Below are positions 37,486 through 46,140 of a stretch of DNA of 64,000 nt, one piece after another. The notes beneath the pieces are model-generated. The model was not told the origin of the DNA and did not search any database. It worked only from the letters and a program-made list of their open reading frames with translations. This stretch comes from CAWATZ01 sp963784995. GTDB lineage: Bacteria > Planctomycetota > Planctomycetia > Gemmatales > Gemmataceae. The stretch spans positions 744,001-808,000 of the forward strand of contig CAWATZ010000013.1 of assembly GCA_963784995.1 (NCBI GenBank), written 5' to 3'. Numbering within the stretch: the stretch's first letter is position 1; each line of letters starts with the position of its first letter. A program made the position numbers and the translations under genes.

Positions 37486-38109
37486 ATGTTGCGATCCGCC
37501 TTTTTGGCGGTGTTGGTTCTGTTGGTTGCGACCATCGCCGCTTTTGCCGACCTCGCCCATCCCTGGCGTTTACCCTGGACGCCTCGACCTCCGAGACCTC
37601 AGCCGCACAGGGGCCTGATTGTTCCTCCCCCGGCAGCGCCGCCGACAATCGAGCTGACTGTGAAAGTCAACACCGATGACAGGGCCACCATCCTGCGGCT
37701 CGGCCGATCGTTTCGCAAGGCTCTGGCTGACGCTCCCGGAGTAGCTCCGCAAGGAGGAGCGTTCCGCTGGGGCACTCCAGGTTCCATGATCGTGACCGGG
37801 GTTTGTTTGTCGTTGAGTCTTGTCCTGGCCGGGTTCTGGCTGGTCCGGGGTCGGCCGCGGCGCGTTTTCTCCTTGCCTGTCCTGGGTGTGGCTTGCCTGT
37901 TCTCTCTGGCTCTTCTTGGCTGCATCACGGACAACACCTATCTGGTTGCGCCTGACCCATTGTCCCGTTTTGGGGACGGTCACCTGGAAGGGAAGGCTCT
38001 GCTGGAGATCGACGATCGATCCGAAGGGAATTCGCTGATCCTTCATCAGGACTCGCTCAAGGCGCTGGCTGACGTGATTGCCCAGCAGCCATCCGGAGGC
38101 AAGGAATGA
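37486..38109 (+). CDS. Membrane protein, paralogue 1 of a tandem family of three
   Basis: Signal peptide (LAVLVLLVATIAAFA), a Pro-rich stretch, a short beta unit (IELTVKVNTDDRATILRL), two membrane helices in tandem (IVTGVCLSLSLVLAGFWLV and SLPVLGVACLFSLALLG) with Arg-rich R-G-R-P-R-R between them, and a last beta unit (KALLEIDDRSEGNSLIL). The same plan is seen in the two genes that follow. The hydrophobic middle places two domains outside the cytoplasm with a short charged inner loop. ATG 37486 follows GAGG. It overlaps the next gene by ATGA. I do not know this family. Confidence 0.75.
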   Translation: MLRSAFLAVLVLLVATIAAFADLAHPWRLPWTPRPPRPQPHRGLIVPPPAAPPTIELTVKVNTDDRATILRLGRSFRKALADAPGVAPQGGAFRWGTPGSMIVTGVCLSLSLVLAGFWLVRGRPRRVFSLPVLGVACLFSLALLGCITDNTYLVAPDPLSRFGDGHLEGKALLEIDDRSEGNSLILHQDSLKALADVIAQQPSGGKE

Positions 38110-38702
38110 CCAAAAACCAGTGGCATGCGGCCGGTTTGCTCGCGGTCGCTCTCTTGCTCGCCGTGGGGGCCGCCAGTCGCGCCGACCTTCCTGGCGCTCG
38201 GCTGTTCCGACCGACCGACGCCCGATTCCAACCGGTTGGACGCCCGATTCCGGTGCAGCCGCGAAATGCCGTGCCCATTCGGCTGGAGGTCAGCGACACC
38301 GCCAGCCGAACAACCCTGATCGTGCCCCGCAACTTGCTGGGCCAGGCGAAGAAAGTCGCTCGGCTGGGGTCAGCAACCACGCCGGAGCAAGCGGCGGCAA
38401 CGGCATGGTTCCCACTTGCGATCCTGACCCTTGGATTCGGATTGTCCGGCCTGCTGCTGGTCCGGGGCCGCTGGCGCTGGGGCATCCCGGGTCTGCTGCT
38501 GGCCCTGATCCTGTACGGCGCCGCTTCTCGGGTCTGGGCCAATCCGCCAGCGGCTTCCATTTCCGCGCCCCGACCTCTGGTCGATCCGCCATTCCCGCTC
38601 AAGGACGTGCTGGTCGAGACAGCCGAGAAGGGCGACTGTATCCGTCTGGTTCTCCCCCGGACCGTGGCGAAGGACCTGGTTGACCGGTGCCTGAACAGGT
38701 AA
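38106..38702 (+). CDS. Membrane protein, paralogue 2 of a tandem family of three
   Basis: 198 residues, start coupled to paralogue 1 by four-base overlap. Same plan: signal peptide (GLLAVALLLAVGAASRA), beta unit (PIRLEVSDTASRTTLIVPRN), paired helices (LAILTLGFGLSGLLLVRGR and IPGLLLALILYGAASRV), then a final beta unit (DCIRLVLPRTVAKDLV). Motif L-V-R-G-R between the helices is shared. Function unknown. Confidence 0.75.
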   Translation: MTKNQWHAAGLLAVALLLAVGAASRADLPGARLFRPTDARFQPVGRPIPVQPRNAVPIRLEVSDTASRTTLIVPRNLLGQAKKVARLGSATTPEQAAATAWFPLAILTLGFGLSGLLLVRGRWRWGIPGLLLALILYGAASRVWANPPAASISAPRPLVDPPFPLKDVLVETAEKGDCIRLVLPRTVAKDLVDRCLNR

Positions 38703-38838
38703 CCCGCCTGTAACGAGCAATCTTTTTCCTCTTGTCATCCGTCTCCACGTGGTAGAATCGATCCTGCTCGGACGTCCCGGAGAGAGTTCGCAGGGTGCGG
38801 CAACCGGGGCAGGGCGTCCGGCGGCAAGGGAGAACACC

Positions 38839-39432
38839 ATGAGACGGTTGACGCTGATGGCTGCGGTCGTGTTGCTCTGCGGGGTCGCCGAGGTGAAGGC
38901 GAATGGCGGTCGGCCCTTCCCCAATCCGGTCCTGCCCGTGATTGTTCCAGGCGTTCGCAACGCTGAGCTGGTCGTGGAGGTCGATGACAAGGCCAAGGAC
39001 ACGCGCCTGGTCATCCCGGCGAATCTGCTGATTGCCCCGCAGCCCCGGCCGGGAAAGGTGGGCGCGGATGCCGGCAACCTGCCCCTGATCGTCACCGGCC
39101 TGGCGCTGACCTGTGCCTTTGTTTCGGGCGGCCTGTGGCTGGTGCGCCGGGGTCGCGGCCGGAACGTCATTGGTTTCCTGGTGGTTGGGGCCATCCTGGT
39201 GGCCGGGACGTCGGCTGCGCTGGCCAACGTGCCCGCCTTCAGGCCGCCCCCGCCGCCGGCGGTCAAGGAGAACACCACCCCGGTCAAGCTGCCGGCCAAC
39301 GTCCAGCTGACCGGCAAGGTCGTGCTGGAGATCGTCCCGGCCGGCAACAAGATCCGGCTGGTGGTTCCCAAGGCGGCCGTGCCGAAGGGCGGCAAGACTG
39401 ACGAGGTCAAGCAGCCGGAGACGAAGAAGTAA
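38839..39432 (+). CDS. Membrane protein, paralogue 3 of a tandem family of three
   Basis: 197 residues from ATG 38839, preceded by AAGGGAGA. Same plan: signal peptide (LMAAVVLLCGVAEVKA), beta unit (AELVVEVDDKAKDTRLVIPAN), helices (IVTGLALTCAFVSGGLWLV and IGFLVVGAILVAGTSAALA), then Pro stretch and beta unit (GKVVLEIVPAGNKIRLVVPK) and a Lys-rich tail. Closest in its first helix to paralogue 1 (IVTGxxL). The 130 bases before it hold no gene. A palindrome follows. Confidence 0.75.
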   Translation: MRRLTLMAAVVLLCGVAEVKANGGRPFPNPVLPVIVPGVRNAELVVEVDDKAKDTRLVIPANLLIAPQPRPGKVGADAGNLPLIVTGLALTCAFVSGGLWLVRRGRGRNVIGFLVVGAILVAGTSAALANVPAFRPPPPPAVKENTTPVKLPANVQLTGKVVLEIVPAGNKIRLVVPKAAVPKGGKTDEVKQPETKK

Positions 39433-39449
39433 GAGGCCGTAACAGCATT

Positions 39450-39517
39450 GGCGAGCGGCACAGCGTAAGCGTGCCGGTGTGGGCCTTTACCGGCGGGCTG
39501 ACGCCGCGCCGCTCGCC
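39450..39517. repeat. Palindromic repeat, same family as the element at 63.3 kb
   Basis: GGCGAGCGGC (39450-39459) and GCCGCTCGCC (39508-39517) form the stem. The right half, read as complement, is GGCGAGCGGCGCGGCGTCAG followed by CCCGCCGGT, identical to bases starting at 63343. It lies between two plus-strand genes. Confidence 0.75.
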
Positions 39518-39539
39518 ATTCTCTTGAGCTGATCCCGCC

Positions 39540-40559
39540 ATGAGCCAGCTTGTCACCCTTCCCTGTCCTTCGCGGCCCGCCCTGCTCTCCTCGCGCACCG
39601 TCTTCGCCTTGTGCGCCCTGCTGGTGATGCTGGCCTCGGCGGGTCTGGCCGGCTGGGTCCCCATTCAGTTCTCGATCGTGACGGTGTTTCTCTTCGCCGG
39701 TCCGCACAACTTCCTGGAGTTCCGCTATTTCCTGACCCGACTGCCCGCCCGCTGGGGCCGGCTGCGCGGCTTCTTCCTGCTGTCGTTCGCCGGCATCCTG
39801 GGACTGACCATCGCCTTCGCCTACCTGGCCTTCGGCACCAGTTACGGTGCGGTCGATGAAGGAACCTGGCACCTGCTCTACCCCATCTGGAACACGGCCC
39901 TGATCCTCTGGATCGCCGCCCTGGTCCACTGGCGCAGCCGGCAGAATCCGCGGCGCGAGTGGGGTTGGATCTGGCCGCTGTCGCTGTTCCTGATCGCCTT
40001 TGTCTGGCAGTATCCGCGGGGCTGGGGCTTGCTGATCGTCTACCTCCATCCGCTGATGGCCTTCTGGCTGCTGGACCGCGAGCTGCGCCGCAGCAAGCCG
40101 GAATGGCGGCCGACCTTCCACGTCTGCCTGGCCCTGCTGCCGCTGGCCCTGGGAGCGCTGTGGTGGAAGCTGGCGGACGCGCCGCCCCTGACCATCAGCC
40201 GGGGCGTGGATGATGCCATTACCCGGCACGCCGGCTCGGACATCCTGCCGGGCGTCTCCTCGCATCTGCTGGTGGCGACGCACACTTTCCTGGAGATGCT
40301 GCACTATGGCGTCTGGGTGGTGGTCATTCCGCTGATCGGCCTGGGCTCGGCCCCGTGGCAGCTGCACCGGATTCCGATGGCCCGCCGCTCCTCCGGATGG
40401 CGCTGGGGCATTGCCGCGTTCCTGGTGTGCAGCCTGGCCGTGGTGCTGCTGCTGTGGACCTGCTTCCTGGCCGATTACACCACGACGCGCTCGGTCTACT
40501 TCACCGTGGCCCTGGCTCACGTCCTGGCCGAAGTTCCCTTCCTGCTGCGGGCCCTGTGA
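39540..40559 (+). CDS. Polytopic membrane protein of unknown function
   Basis: 339 residues with about eight or nine membrane helices (for example VFALCALLVMLASAGLAGW, LLSFAGILGLTIAFAYLAF, LLLWTCFLADYT). A conserved-looking motif FAGPHNFLEFRYFLTRLPARWG lies after the first two helices, and THTFLEMLHYGVWVVVIPLIG near the C-terminus; the two His-Asn/His-Tyr regions could bind metal or lipid. It is followed by a small membrane protein 5 bases downstream. I do not recognise the family. Confidence 0.7.
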   Translation: MSQLVTLPCPSRPALLSSRTVFALCALLVMLASAGLAGWVPIQFSIVTVFLFAGPHNFLEFRYFLTRLPARWGRLRGFFLLSFAGILGLTIAFAYLAFGTSYGAVDEGTWHLLYPIWNTALILWIAALVHWRSRQNPRREWGWIWPLSLFLIAFVWQYPRGWGLLIVYLHPLMAFWLLDRELRRSKPEWRPTFHVCLALLPLALGALWWKLADAPPLTISRGVDDAITRHAGSDILPGVSSHLLVATHTFLEMLHYGVWVVVIPLIGLGSAPWQLHRIPMARRSSGWRWGIAAFLVCSLAVVLLLWTCFLADYTTTRSVYFTVALAHVLAEVPFLLRAL

Positions 40560-40564
40560 CCGGT

Positions 40565-40990
40565 ATGGATGACCCTCTCTGGTTCTGGCTGTTCTTCCTG
40601 GCCAACTATGTCATCACCATTAGCATCGAGACGCCGGTGCTGCTGGTCGGCCTTTCCCCGCGCCATTCCCTGGGCCGCCGGCTCTTCGCGGGGGCCTGGC
40701 TGACGGCCTGCACGTACCCCATCGTCTTTGTCGTCCTGCCGGTGTTCTTCCAGACCGGCGAACAGCGCTGGCTCTACTTGCTGATCGCGGAAACGTTCGC
40801 CCCGGTCGCCGAGTGCGTGCTGTTCTGGCTGGCCTTTGGCGATGCCAATGCCAGCCGGGGCTCGTTTGTTCGAGACATGGCGGCCGTGACGGCCGCCAAC
40901 CTGGCGTCGTTCGGCCTGGGCGAATTGATCATCATTTACTTCTGGGAGCCCCTTTTGTCCAAAGGGCCCCCACAAATCCCTCTTTCGTAG
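40565..40990 (+). CDS. Small four-helix membrane protein
   Basis: 141 residues from ATG 40565, just 5 bases after the preceding stop, so in one operon with it. Four hydrophobic segments (FWLFFLANYVITISIE, LTACTYPIVFVVLPVFF, LIAETFAPVAECVLFWLAF, ANLASFGLGELIIIYFW). The acidic residues in the helices (E-T-P, E-C-V, G-E-L) are unusual and may be functional. Family unknown. Confidence 0.65.
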   Translation: MDDPLWFWLFFLANYVITISIETPVLLVGLSPRHSLGRRLFAGAWLTACTYPIVFVVLPVFFQTGEQRWLYLLIAETFAPVAECVLFWLAFGDANASRGSFVRDMAAVTAANLASFGLGELIIIYFWEPLLSKGPPQIPLS

Positions 40991-40993
40991 TTC

Positions 40994-42112
40994 TCACGGC
41001 CCGAACACCGGCAAGGGCTGGGCCACTTTCTTGCTGGTGGCAGTGAAATCCTCGCCGAGCAGGGCCGCGATGGTGGCCGCGATCTGGCTCTGGGTCGTCT
41101 CAACCTTCTCGCGCTCCCCCCTGGCAGGCGTATCCGGCCCCAGCACCGCCATCCAGATCATCTCGGCGCCGGGGACGCCCTTGCCGTGGTCGGTCCAGTC
41201 CACGCGGGTGGAGCCCCGGCCGTGGTCGGTCGTGACGATCAGCGTGGTTTTGTCCTTGTACTGCGGTATCTCCTGGAGCATCTTCCACGTCTCGGCCAGG
41301 AAGCGGTCCGACTTGTTGGCGGCGTCGAGGTACAGATCATAACGCCGGCCGTGCCCCCACTCATCGGTTTCGCCGAGGCCGACGAACAGCACGCGCGGCT
41401 TCCGCCGGGTGATCGCCGAGCGGGCCGCTTCCATCGTGAACACGTCGAAGCAGTTGTCGGGCCAGTAGCGCGGCATCATCTCCAGCATGTCGTTTACGGT
41501 GCGCTCGCGGTCGGTGAGCGGGTCGCCCTTGAGCGGCACCCAGCCGGCGTGGACCGGCAGGCCGCTCTGCCGGACGCGGAAGATGAACGGGAAGACGTCC
41601 CAGGTGCAGACGGCCTCGACCTTGCCACGGAAGTTGGGCCGGCCGTTGAGGAACTCCAGCACAGAGAGATTGGGGTTGTCCTTCTTGGCGTTGGAGGTGA
41701 CGCGGGGGTCGGCGAAACCGCAGAACATCTCGCTGTAGCCGGGGTAGGAGAACTTGAGCCCGTTGGTGATCCGCGAAGGGGCCTTACGGGTGGGGTTGCC
41801 GAAAATCTGCCCCTGCCTGGCGATCGTGCCCCACAGGAAGGGCATGAGGGCCTCGCGCCGCGCCTCAGGGGTGACGCGCACGTAGTTCCTGGCGAGAGCG
41901 GGCAGGTCGCGGACGCCGCTGAAGTCCGGGTGCAGCATGGCGTCCTCGACACCGCCGAACAGCTCCTGCCAGCGGAAGCCGTCCAGGACGACGATCAGGA
42001 CGTTCTCCGTCTTGCGGGTGGGCCCAGCGGCAAGGGTGAGGTAGGGAAGGAAGAGCAAGAGCAAGAGTGCCAGGACCGACCAGCGCCGAGGGGCCGTGGG
42101 GTTGGTGTGCAT
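40994..42112 (-). CDS. Secreted alkaline-phosphatase-superfamily phosphodiesterase
   Basis: Signal peptide (VLALLLLLFLPYLTLAAG) then the catalytic core NVLIVVLDGFRWQELFGG, in which the Asp binds metal, and the second metal site TTDHGRGSTRVDWTDHGKG near the C-terminus with GETDEWGHGRRYD before it. These fit type I phosphodiesterase / AlkP enzymes that act outside the cytoplasm. Length 372 aa. It ends 4 bases from the convergent small membrane protein gene. Substrate unknown. Confidence 0.85.
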   Translation of the reverse strand: MHTNPTAPRRWSVLALLLLLFLPYLTLAAGPTRKTENVLIVVLDGFRWQELFGGVEDAMLHPDFSGVRDLPALARNYVRVTPEARREALMPFLWGTIARQGQIFGNPTRKAPSRITNGLKFSYPGYSEMFCGFADPRVTSNAKKDNPNLSVLEFLNGRPNFRGKVEAVCTWDVFPFIFRVRQSGLPVHAGWVPLKGDPLTDRERTVNDMLEMMPRYWPDNCFDVFTMEAARSAITRRKPRVLFVGLGETDEWGHGRRYDLYLDAANKSDRFLAETWKMLQEIPQYKDKTTLIVTTDHGRGSTRVDWTDHGKGVPGAEMIWMAVLGPDTPARGEREKVETTQSQIAATIAALLGEDFTATSKKVAQPLPVFGP

Positions 42113-42220
42113 CGCCGCTCCGTGGTTGCGGTTAGGACAAGGGGACTCCGCCGCCTGCGGACAGGGGTTGCTTTATCGCGCCGGAAGTCGCCCGGCAACG
42201 GCATCCGGCATTGCGTCCTT

Positions 42221-42441
42221 GGCTGTAAATCGATAGCCTTCGATGAACACGCAGTACGCCGAATGACAGAACGCGGCGTCGCCGAAGAAGAGGTTGTTGA
42301 CGTGTTGCAAGCGCCGATCGAGCAGGCCTGCCGACTCAGCCCAACCGCTTCCGCTACAGGAAACAAATCCGTGGCCGAAGAATCGACGTTGTGTTTGAGT
42401 TGGATCCGACGCAAGTAGTTGTGATTACGGCGCTTGCTTGA
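42221..42441 (+). pseudogene. DUF4258 toxin-like protein, frameshifted
   Basis: Reads SIAFDEHAVRRMTERGVAEEEVVDVLQ, then after loss of one C in a C run at 42340-42342, NRFRYRKQIRGRRIDVVFEL and VVVITALA, stop at 42441. DUF4258 proteins have a small RelE/BECR-like fold and are often paired with DUF2283, as here 14 bases downstream. No good ATG starts it; the start is unresolved. The break may inactivate it or be an error. Confidence 0.65.
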
Positions 42442-42454
42442 AGGAGAGGACAAA

Positions 42455-42736
42455 ATGGACAAAGCACGCTTCCGGTTGGAAGTCTCTTTTTCTGAGAAAA
42501 CCGGCGAGCCCGTGGCGGCCTACCTTCGAGTTCGAGAGGGCGAAGTGAAGGAGACAAAGGAAGTGTCGGAAGGGGTCGCCTTCGCTGATTACGGAGAAGG
42601 TGGTTTTCTCCTTGGCATCGAACTGCTCGCTCCCTGCACAGTCGAAGTTCTCAATCAATTGGCCGAGGTGGAACCTGAACCCGTAAAATACTTCCTTCGT
42701 CGCGGGGTTCGCCACGGCATGTTGCTTTGCCCTTGA
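42455..42736 (+). CDS. DUF2283 family protein, probable antitoxin of the DUF4258 gene
   Basis: 93 residues; ATG 42455 is preceded by AAGGAGAGG. DUF2283 core: VAAYLRVREGEVKETKEVSEG, then FADYGEGGFLLGIELL. DUF2283 next to DUF4258 is a predicted toxin-antitoxin pair. The C-terminal 25 residues (EPVKYFLRRGVRHGML) are not in typical members. A strong terminator follows at 42800. Confidence 0.75.
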   Translation: MDKARFRLEVSFSEKTGEPVAAYLRVREGEVKETKEVSEGVAFADYGEGGFLLGIELLAPCTVEVLNQLAEVEPEPVKYFLRRGVRHGMLLCP

Positions 42737-42799
42737 GGCTTTGCAACGCAATCCGGCGATCCGCAACGCATTCGGACAGCGACGATTCACGAGCAGCCG

Positions 42800-42842
42800 G
42801 CACGGTCAGCAACTCTCGATAAGAGTTGCTGACCGTGCTTTT
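42800..42842 (+). terminator. Rho-independent terminator
   Basis: Perfect 17-bp stem (42800-42816 with 42822-42838), 5-base loop, then TTTT. It follows the DUF2283 gene. Confidence 0.85.
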
Positions 42843-42943
42843 CAGGTCACGATCCCGATCACACTCGGGTCAAGCAATGCACGTTTCGACAGGAACCACG
42901 GCAAATCGGAACAATCCCAGGGCCTCGGAAACGGAGAAATCAG

Positions 42944-43126
42944 GTGGCCGCACCGAAATCCAAGAAACAAGTCTACCTGATCCGTGAAGCCTTCCGGTGG
43001 GAGTACGGGGACCAACCCGTGGCCGTGAAGACTCCCGCCGTCTGGGCAGCCCCGGATCTCGACCAGGCCAGGGCTTACCGCGACCACCTCCTCAGAACCT
43101 GCCGGCACGTTAATCCATATCGTTGA
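42944..43126 (+). CDS. Possible small hypothetical protein (60 aa)
   Basis: GTG 42944 has GGAG about 8 bases upstream and opens KSKKQVYLIREAFRWEYG, AVWAAPDLDQARAYRDHLL. Composition is protein-like (aromatics, charged residues) and differs from a random GC-rich frame, but no family is recognised. Small DNA-associated or stub protein; coding status uncertain. Confidence 0.4.
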   Translation: MAAPKSKKQVYLIREAFRWEYGDQPVAVKTPAVWAAPDLDQARAYRDHLLRTCRHVNPYR

Positions 43127-43436
43127 AACCGAGGTGGAAGTTGGCTGAAGTGAGGCAGGTGCTGACAGAGCAAGAATGTCTTGCAAGGCCTGTGTGTGTG
43201 ACGCAGCGCAATGCAATCCATGCCGCAGGCGAAAACGTCCTGGAGACGCAGCGCAATCCAATGTAACACGGTCACACTGATCAAACAGAGGGCAGCTCAA
43301 GACGGCGTCCCTGGTTGATCATCTGCGCCACGGCACGATGCAGCAGTCGCCGCAGGTCCCTTCCGTTCCGGCTCCAAACGCCGGTGCTTCCCCGGACCTC
43401 CAGAAGCGCTTCCGCGACCGCCGCGGGCCGGGCGAA
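43127..43436. other. Intergenic stretch with short direct repeat
   Basis: No gene seen. GACGCAGCGCAAT occurs twice, near 43190 and 43245. Nothing else stands out. Confidence 0.4.
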
Positions 43437-44006
43437 TCACCGGGGACGGTTGCCTTTGAGCTTATTGCCCAGTCTGTTCTTCAACGTCGCAAAATCCTGG
43501 TTGCTCATGCCGCGCCCTTCGTAATGCACGGTCTCGATTTTCGGCAGAGCCAGCAGCGAACTGGGCAGGCGATTGAGCGTGGCGTAGCTCAAATCGAGGA
43601 TCTTCAGGGAGGTCAAGCCGGCAAAGACGTCGTCGGGAAGGTGGCCGAGCTGGTCCTGCGTGATCCGCAGCTCTTCCAGCTTCGACAGGTCCTTGAACAC
43701 CTTGCCGCTGAGCGCAAGCGGCGCCCCCGGCTGGCCGCTGTTGTGGAAGAGCGAAAACATCTGCAGCTTCTTGAGATTGGTCAGTCCCGCAAAGTCAACA
43801 TCCTTGAAGGCCTTTGCTTTGGGGTGAATGTGAGGGAGCTGCAGTTCGGTCACCTTTTCCAGGTCGGCAAAAGTGATTTCGGCGGCCTTCTTCTTCAACT
43901 GCTGTTCCAGGGCCCTGCAAACGGGCTCGGAACGGTCAGCGACGTTGGGTTTCACGGGGGCCGGGGCTGCGGGACACAGCAGGACGGAGAGGAGAAGCGT
44001 TGTCAT
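43437..44006 (-). CDS. Exported leucine-rich-repeat protein
   Basis: 189 residues from ATG 44006 with a short signal (LLLSVLLCPAAPAP). LRR units: ITFADLEKVTELQLP, KVFKDLSKLEELRITQ, DDVFAGLTSLKILDLSY, LLALPKIETVHYEG, giving four or five repeats. It looks like an extracytoplasmic binding protein of a common planctomycete type. It is intact, unlike the LRR gene at 33.7 kb. Confidence 0.75.
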   Translation of the reverse strand: MTTLLLSVLLCPAAPAPVKPNVADRSEPVCRALEQQLKKKAAEITFADLEKVTELQLPHIHPKAKAFKDVDFAGLTNLKKLQMFSLFHNSGQPGAPLALSGKVFKDLSKLEELRITQDQLGHLPDDVFAGLTSLKILDLSYATLNRLPSSLLALPKIETVHYEGRGMSNQDFATLKNRLGNKLKGNRPR

Positions 44007-44241
44007 GGCGGCGCCTCTGGGGCAAAGGGAAACAGTGGTGCAAGGGGAACTCCTGGAGAAACAGCCAAGGTCATTAGAGCAAGTGCGGCTCGGGCCGGCA
44101 ACTCGGGAAAAGCTCAACCCGCGACCCGGAGGCCGTGCGGATCAGGAAACGCCCTCCTTCGCCGCGGCCCGGCACCGGTGGTCGCCGGCTTGTCGAGGTC
44201 CGGCAGCTCCGCGACGCCCAGCGACTGGTAAGCCGCGTAGG

Positions 44242-45450
44242 TCAGTAATACCAATGGACCGAATCGGCAAAGCGGGCCCGCAGAATAGCCTCAACTTCCG
44301 CGGCAGACTCCTCCGGGACGTAGTCCGCGCCATGGTACTCCCGTGCCTGTGTACCGCGTGCGCCGGCGTACAGGAGCAAGCTTGTCCGGGCGGTGAGGAA
44401 CGGAGAGTCTGCCAGGGCGCGTGCTTCTTTGGTCCCGAGGTCAAGGCGCAGCAGCAGAGTGCGCAGTCGCGCCATTTCGGGACGTTGGACGAGGCTGCGT
44501 AAGTCCTCATCGTTCACAAAGTCGATGTCTGGAACCCAATAGCTGGTTGGGTAACCCTGATCAGTCGTTTCCGATTCGCCGCGCACGTCGGTCACCTCGA
44601 GATGCCTGATCGGCGTCAAGCGAAAGAGTGCCTCGGCGTGCCTCGCGAACGTCCGGATGTTCTCCCGGCCCGGCAAGGTGATTTTCTCCACGAAGCCCCG
44701 GCGGAAGACGGCCTGGAAGTGATACGTGGACCAACCCGGCAGGAAGCCGTCGCGCTCGGTCGTCTGCTCGCCGAAGCGTAACCCGAGCCAGATCAAAGGC
44801 CTCAGTAAATGGTCCAGGCGAGCCTGCACAAGAGGTTTCAGTCTCTTCAGGAGGGGCCCGAACTCGGGTGATCCCAGAGGCAGGGAATGCAGGCGACATT
44901 GCAGGCGGATTAGCTCCGCGCGCTCCGCCTCGTCGTGTTCGTCCAGCCAGTCGGCGAACACCAGGCGCGGCGTGTCGTTGTCGGGCGACTCGATGATGGC
45001 TTGCACGAAGGCGTCGGTCATCTCCGCGTCTTGACTGGCGTGAATCCCAGCTGGAAGGAAACCCACTGGAACAACCTTGTGGAACACAGACCCGTCTTTG
45101 AAGTTGCCATTGCCATTGTCCTTGAACAGTACGGAATAGCGCTCCAAACGAGCAGCACTCTGTTTTGCTAACGTCTCCGAAGCGAGGGACCTGCCAAAGA
45201 ACACTCGGTCTTGCCCACCGTCCTCATTGGGAAGCAGAGTTTCACGTGTCAACGAGTACCAATGGAACGTGACTTGATTTGCAGACGCCCTCTCGGCAAC
45301 AACGCACGTGTGACCGGGACGAAGGTTCCTCGCTTTGGTTCCCTGCCGTCCGGATGTGTCGAGGCCAAAGAATGCGCCGCTGCCATAAAGCGCCACAAAG
45401 TCGCGCTTGTGGCTGTTCTTGAAGTATACAATGCCCGGATCTTCAGCCAT
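44242..45450 (-). CDS. TIGR02996-domain protein with extra N-terminal domain
   Basis: Residues from about 143 give MTDAFVQAIIESPDNDTPRL then VFADWLDEHDEAERAELIRLQ, the TIGR02996 domain abundant in Gemmata-type genomes. Behind it are LRR-like strands (IRHLEVTDV, LRTLLLRLDLG). The first 140 residues (GIVYFKNSHKRDFVALYGSG, VTFHWYSLTRETLLP) are a separate domain that I do not recognise. ATG 45450 is used. Another ATG at 45024, the start of TIGR02996, could begin a separate protein. Function of the family is unknown. Confidence 0.72.
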   Translation of the reverse strand: MAEDPGIVYFKNSHKRDFVALYGSGAFFGLDTSGRQGTKARNLRPGHTCVVAERASANQVTFHWYSLTRETLLPNEDGGQDRVFFGRSLASETLAKQSAARLERYSVLFKDNGNGNFKDGSVFHKVVPVGFLPAGIHASQDAEMTDAFVQAIIESPDNDTPRLVFADWLDEHDEAERAELIRLQCRLHSLPLGSPEFGPLLKRLKPLVQARLDHLLRPLIWLGLRFGEQTTERDGFLPGWSTYHFQAVFRRGFVEKITLPGRENIRTFARHAEALFRLTPIRHLEVTDVRGESETTDQGYPTSYWVPDIDFVNDEDLRSLVQRPEMARLRTLLLRLDLGTKEARALADSPFLTARTSLLLYAGARGTQAREYHGADYVPEESAAEVEAILRARFADSVHWYY

Positions 45451-45529
45451 TGGCGACGAACTCCACAAAGGCGCACCTGGTCACCGTAGACGCTGAACAC
45501 CCGCCGAGCGACGACGTTCCGCAGCCGGC

Positions 45530-46090
45530 TCACGCCTGAGGGCCCTTGACGTCTGTTGAGCCAGACGCGCGTGGCCAGTCTCCTGCGGCTCCTTGTTCAG
45601 CCTGTCTGATGGCCGAGTACCCGGCCGCTTTGATCCCGTCGTCAATTGCTTTCTGGACCGGGTTCGTTATCACCTGGCCCCACGTGCGGGCAGCTCGGTA
45701 CGTGCCGGACGCCGTATCGACCACGAACAAGCTCTGGAGCACCACGAACTGGTTGCTCAATCGGTCAACGTAATTCTGCAACTCCCCGGGAGGCCCCATC
45801 GCCTGTTCGAGACCGTCGCCGCACAGCACGACCTGAAGGCCGACTTCATAGAAGAACGGGCAGAACCGCGTGAGCCAGACCAGCCGCCACTTCATCTTCT
45901 GGCAGTACGGACCGGCAGCGAAGTCCCCCTCGGGCCGCTGCAACAGAGCCACTGCCCGATTGGTGTTCAACGTACAGCGCCGCCAGAACGCCACACAGCC
46001 CAGGCGCGTCATCCGGTCGCGCCAATGTGGGCTGAACCCCTCGCGGCAGAGCGCGTCGCCGAGCTTTTCCACCAGCGCTTTCGTGTCCAC
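45530..46090 (-). CDS. Hypothetical 186-aa protein
   Basis: GTG 46090 is preceded by a strong GAGAGGAGG ribosome site. Sequence such as EGFSPHWRDRMTRLGCVAFWRRC and KMKWRLVWLTRFCPFFYE is rich in Trp, Cys and Phe. No signal peptide. An internal hydrophobic segment is short. Same direction and 50 bases after the WD40 gene. No family recognised. Confidence 0.6.
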   Translation of the reverse strand: MDTKALVEKLGDALCREGFSPHWRDRMTRLGCVAFWRRCTLNTNRAVALLQRPEGDFAAGPYCQKMKWRLVWLTRFCPFFYEVGLQVVLCGDGLEQAMGPPGELQNYVDRLSNQFVVLQSLFVVDTASGTYRAARTWGQVITNPVQKAIDDGIKAAGYSAIRQAEQGAAGDWPRASGSTDVKGPQA

Positions 46091-46140
46091 CCGCCGCCTC
46101 CTCTCGCTGAACAGTAAACTGGCATTCCCCGGCAGCCGTG

